A stretch of DNA of 59,504 nucleotides from Ignavibacteriota bacterium (GTDB taxonomy: Bacteria > Bacteroidota > Ignavibacteria > UBA10030 > UBA6906): positions 1-59,504 of the forward strand of contig JACRFA010000195.1 of NCBI GenBank assembly GCA_016218065.1, written 5' to 3'. The notes beneath the pieces are model-generated. The model was not told where the DNA came from. It did no database searches and saw nothing but the letters and a program-made list of their open reading frames with translations. The position numbers and the translations under genes are program-made. Shown here in pieces: positions 56,688 through 59,504 of this stretch. Within the stretch, counting starts at the first letter, position 1, and each line of letters opens with the position of its first letter.

Positions 56688-58247
56688 ATGACTAATTTGC
56701 TGCGCACCATCTCGTTCGGCGTCGCGCTCTTCCTGATCATGGCGATCGCCCCGGCTGCGGCTCAAGAGCAAGCAAAGCCGGATACGTAGAAACAAGAGCA
56801 GCCCAAACCTGTAACGCCAACACCGGAACCGCCGAAAGTCGGATTCAAATTCGGCGGCGTCTTCAACGCATGGGGATTGTGGCAACGCGACTTCCGGCTG
56901 GGCGCGATCGACTATCGCGATCAGTATCTCGTGCAGATGTTCCGTCTGAATTTCACATTCAACTACGGCGACAACGTCAAAGCTATCACGCGCTTCGATC
57001 TCGGACAGGGATGGTGGGGAGTCGATAATCAACAACCGACCTATGTCGGAAGCGGCAGCGGAACGTTCGACAACAAAGACTCGAAGTTCTTCCTCCATGT
57101 CGATCAAGCGTACTTGTGGTTCAATGTCGCCGATTGGTCAACCGCATTCAGCATTGGTCGGTTTCAGTGGGCAGTCGGCAATCGGTTGGTGCTCGACAAC
57201 AATTACGATGGCGTCGCGGCAGATTTCAATATCGCTACTGGCGCATTGAAACTGGGATGGTCGCGTGTGTCCGAAGGCCTTGATGGACTTTCCGATCTGG
57301 AACGAACCGGCGCAGATCAGCGCGGCAACTTTGATGGCGGCGACGCAGATTTGTTCCTCGCGAGCTACTCGCTTCCCATCGACAAAACGAAACTGGAACT
57401 CTACGGCATGTACTATCTCGATGGTTCGACCGCTGACACGAACGCATACCTCATCGATGGCTTGTTCTACAACCGTCCGCGATTCACGCCGCAAGTCACG
57501 TCGCTTGGCATCGTTGGTCTGTCGGGCAATTCGAAGGTCAGCGACTTCACGCTCACATACGAGGGCAACGTTCTGTTTGGCAAGGATGATATTGCGAACA
57601 CGACCTTCGCGGGACATCTGAACACATCGGCAGGAACTGCGAAGAACGATCCTCTGAAGTATGACAAGAACAATGGCAAGCTCTTCGGCTACAACGCGTA
57701 TCTCAAAGTCGATTATGCCGTCGCTCCCGCGTTCACTCTTGGTTTTGTGGGAGGGATGGGTTCGGGCGACGCCGATCCGACATCGGGCAAAGGCAACGTC
57801 AACAAGCTGCGCACCGCGGGATTTTTCTACATCACCGAAGTATGGGAAGATTCCATCATGCCGGATGAAGAGGGCATTACGCCGCAGGGACTTGGCGCGC
57901 CGAACATCCGCGGGTATCGCGAACTTGAGAACACGACGATCTTCCAATTGAACGGAACGTACGCCGCGACCAACCGGCTGAAGCTGTTTGCATCGGTCAA
58001 CTACATCCGCGCAACGAAGCCGGTGTTTGCATGGACTGCGGCGGGACCGAATCTTGCTCTGAGCGCGAAAGACCTTGGCTTCGAAGTTGACGCCAAAGCG
58101 GATTACAAAATCATGGATAATCTCACGGCAACATTGCGCGGCGGCGTGTTCACGCCGGGCAAAGCTGCGAAGTATCTCATCAACGGATCAGACAAATGGG
58201 ATCGGACTGCCTACGAAATGCGCAGTGAGATCACGTTCACATTCTAA
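56688..58247 (+). pseudogene. Outer-membrane porin-like protein with in-frame TAG (56787-56789) just after the signal peptide
   Basis: MTNLLRTISFGVALFLIMAIAPAAAQEQAKPDT*KQEQPKPVTPTPEPPKVGFKFGGVFNAWGLWQRDFRLG...; both sides share one frame to the stop at 58247; barrel-like repeats, C-terminal F. Confidence 0.75.
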
Positions 58248-58261
58248 CAAAGGACAATCGT

Positions 58262-58642
58262 ATGAACAGATTGCTCATCATGTTACTCGCGGCTGTTCTG
58301 TTGTGCAGTGTTGAGATGGTTGCACAACAGAAAGGCAAGCGACATCCGGCCACTGAGCCGGGACAAACATGCGTCGAGTGTCATGAGGCGCTCACGCCGG
58401 AGGTTGTGACAGGGTACGAGAAGAGTCTTCACGGCGTGAACACCGTGCCGTGCATTGTGTGCCACGGCGCGACGGATGCAACGTTCGTTGCAAAGCCGCG
58501 CAAAGATCGCTGCCTGGGCTGCCATGAGTCGATGATGATCTCGGTCGCGAAGGCATTTCCCAAGAAGAACAAAGAGTGCGTAGAGTGTCACGTGATGCAT
58601 GAACTCAGCCCTCACAAGAAATTCGGAGGAACACAACAATGA
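58262..58642 (+). CDS. Secreted tetraheme c-type cytochrome
   Basis: Signal peptide and four CxxCH motifs: CVECH, CIVCH, CLGCH, CVECH. Confidence 0.9.
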   Translation: MNRLLIMLLAAVLLCSVEMVAQQKGKRHPATEPGQTCVECHEALTPEVVTGYEKSLHGVNTVPCIVCHGATDATFVAKPRKDRCLGCHESMMISVAKAFPKKNKECVECHVMHELSPHKKFGGTQQ

Positions 58643-59504
58643 ACGTATCACGACGAGAATTCATCAAGACGTCTGCCGCGGCATCGGCTGCTGCAGCGAT
58701 CGGCCTTGAGCTTCTCACTTCCGAGAAGACACAGGCTCAAACGCCGTCCGGTCACGCAGAAAAATGGGTAAAGAGCGTGTGTCGCTATTGCGGCACGGGC
58801 TGCGGCTTGTACGTTGGCGTCAAGGGAAACAAAGTTGTCGCGGTCAAGGGCGACAAGGAGAATCACAACAAAGGCTTCCTCTGTGCGAAGGGGTACTTCC
58901 TTCCCGCCATCGTCTCTGCGAAGACGCGCCTATTGAGTCCTATGATCAAGAAGGATGGCAAATTCGTTCGCGCAACGTGGGACGAGGCGATGGGGCTTGT
59001 CGCGTCAAAATTCAAAGAGACGATTGAGAAACACGGCCCGGACGCAGTTGGTTACTACGGTTCCGGCCAAGCGCTCACTGAAGAAAGCTATCTCGCGAAC
59101 AAGCTGTTCAAGGCAGGCATCCGAACGAACAACATGGACGGCAATCCGCGGCTCTGCATGGCAAGCGCAGTCGGCGGGTACATGACAACCTACGGCAAAG
59201 ATGAGCCAATGGGTTGCTATGAAGACATCGACCACGCCGACGTGTTTTTCCTGATCGGCTCCAATACCGCGGAAGCGCATCCGATCATCTATCAGCGCAT
59301 TGTGCAGCGAAAGACGGCGAAGAAAGATGTGAAGGTGATTGTGGTTGATCCGCGCAAGACTGCAACAGCGCGCATCGCCGATCTGCATCTCTCGTTCACG
59401 CCCGGCACTGATCTCGCGATTCTCAACGCGATGGCGCACGTGATTGTGAAAGAAGGTCTGGTGGATGACGCGTTCATCAGAGCGCATCTTGCCTTCATGC
59501 AGAA
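58639..59504 (+). CDS. napA: NapA-type periplasmic molybdopterin nitrate reductase catalytic subunit (truncated by window edge)
   Basis: MNVSRREFIKTSAAASAAAA Tat signal; 'CRYCGTGCGLYV..GFLCAKGYF' 4Fe-4S; 'NPRLCMASAVGGYMTTYGKDEPMGCYEDIDHADVFFLIGSNTAEAHPI'; ATGA overlap with preceding gene; not in ORF track. Confidence 0.85.
   Translation, partial: MNVSRREFIKTSAAASAAAAIGLELLTSEKTQAQTPSGHAEKWVKSVCRYCGTGCGLYVGVKGNKVVAVKGDKENHNKGFLCAKGYFLPAIVSAKTRLLSPMIKKDGKFVRATWDEAMGLVASKFKETIEKHGPDAVGYYGSGQALTEESYLANKLFKAGIRTNNMDGNPRLCMASAVGGYMTTYGKDEPMGCYEDIDHADVFFLIGSNTAEAHPIIYQRIVQRKTAKKDVKVIVVDPRKTATARIADLHLSFTPGTDLAILNAMAHVIVKEGLVDDAFIRAHLAFMQ

Noticed and set aside
56787-56789. TAG as pyrrolysine or reassigned stop codon
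   Set aside because: No supporting evidence (no Pyl genes); other genes here terminate normally, and mutation or sequencing error is simpler

Overview
The window looks like a Bacteroidota/Ignavibacteria-type chromosome segment, judged from type-A C-terminal sorting tails of the kind 'YPNPFNPST..' ending in '..LLK'. It has four strand blocks. (1) ~1-34.5 kb, mostly minus: an edge-truncated secreted trypsin-like protease, a plus-strand DUF433/DUF5615 toxin-antitoxin pair, a sigma-like gene next to a ZAS/FG-GAP anti-sigma-like gene, then a large copper/heavy-metal island. The island holds two HME-RND pumps with adaptors and TolC proteins, a CopB-type P-ATPase, a multicopper oxidase and many Met/His/Cys-rich small proteins. 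It also holds a P-II-like domain fused to a transmembrane sensor. (2) 34.7-40.9 kb, plus: ECF sigma, anti-sigma, CnrX-like sensor, and a MacA/ABC-ATPase/two-permease efflux system. (3) 41-53.3 kb, minus: a six-gene Hyf-like membrane complex whose large subunit lacks the [NiFe] cysteine ligands, an orphan outer-membrane/TolB-like protein, a TIR-TM protein and a DUF4256 protein. (4) 53.5 kb to the end, plus: PAS histidine kinase and sigma-54 response regulator, a very good -24/-12 promoter match, a porin interrupted by an in-frame TAG, a tetraheme cytochrome and an edge-truncated NapA. A dispersed palindrome (TGCCTGCCGGCAGGCA) recurs between and inside genes, with an apparent filled/empty insertion-site pair inside the window. 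All calls come from reading the sequence; no searches were run.
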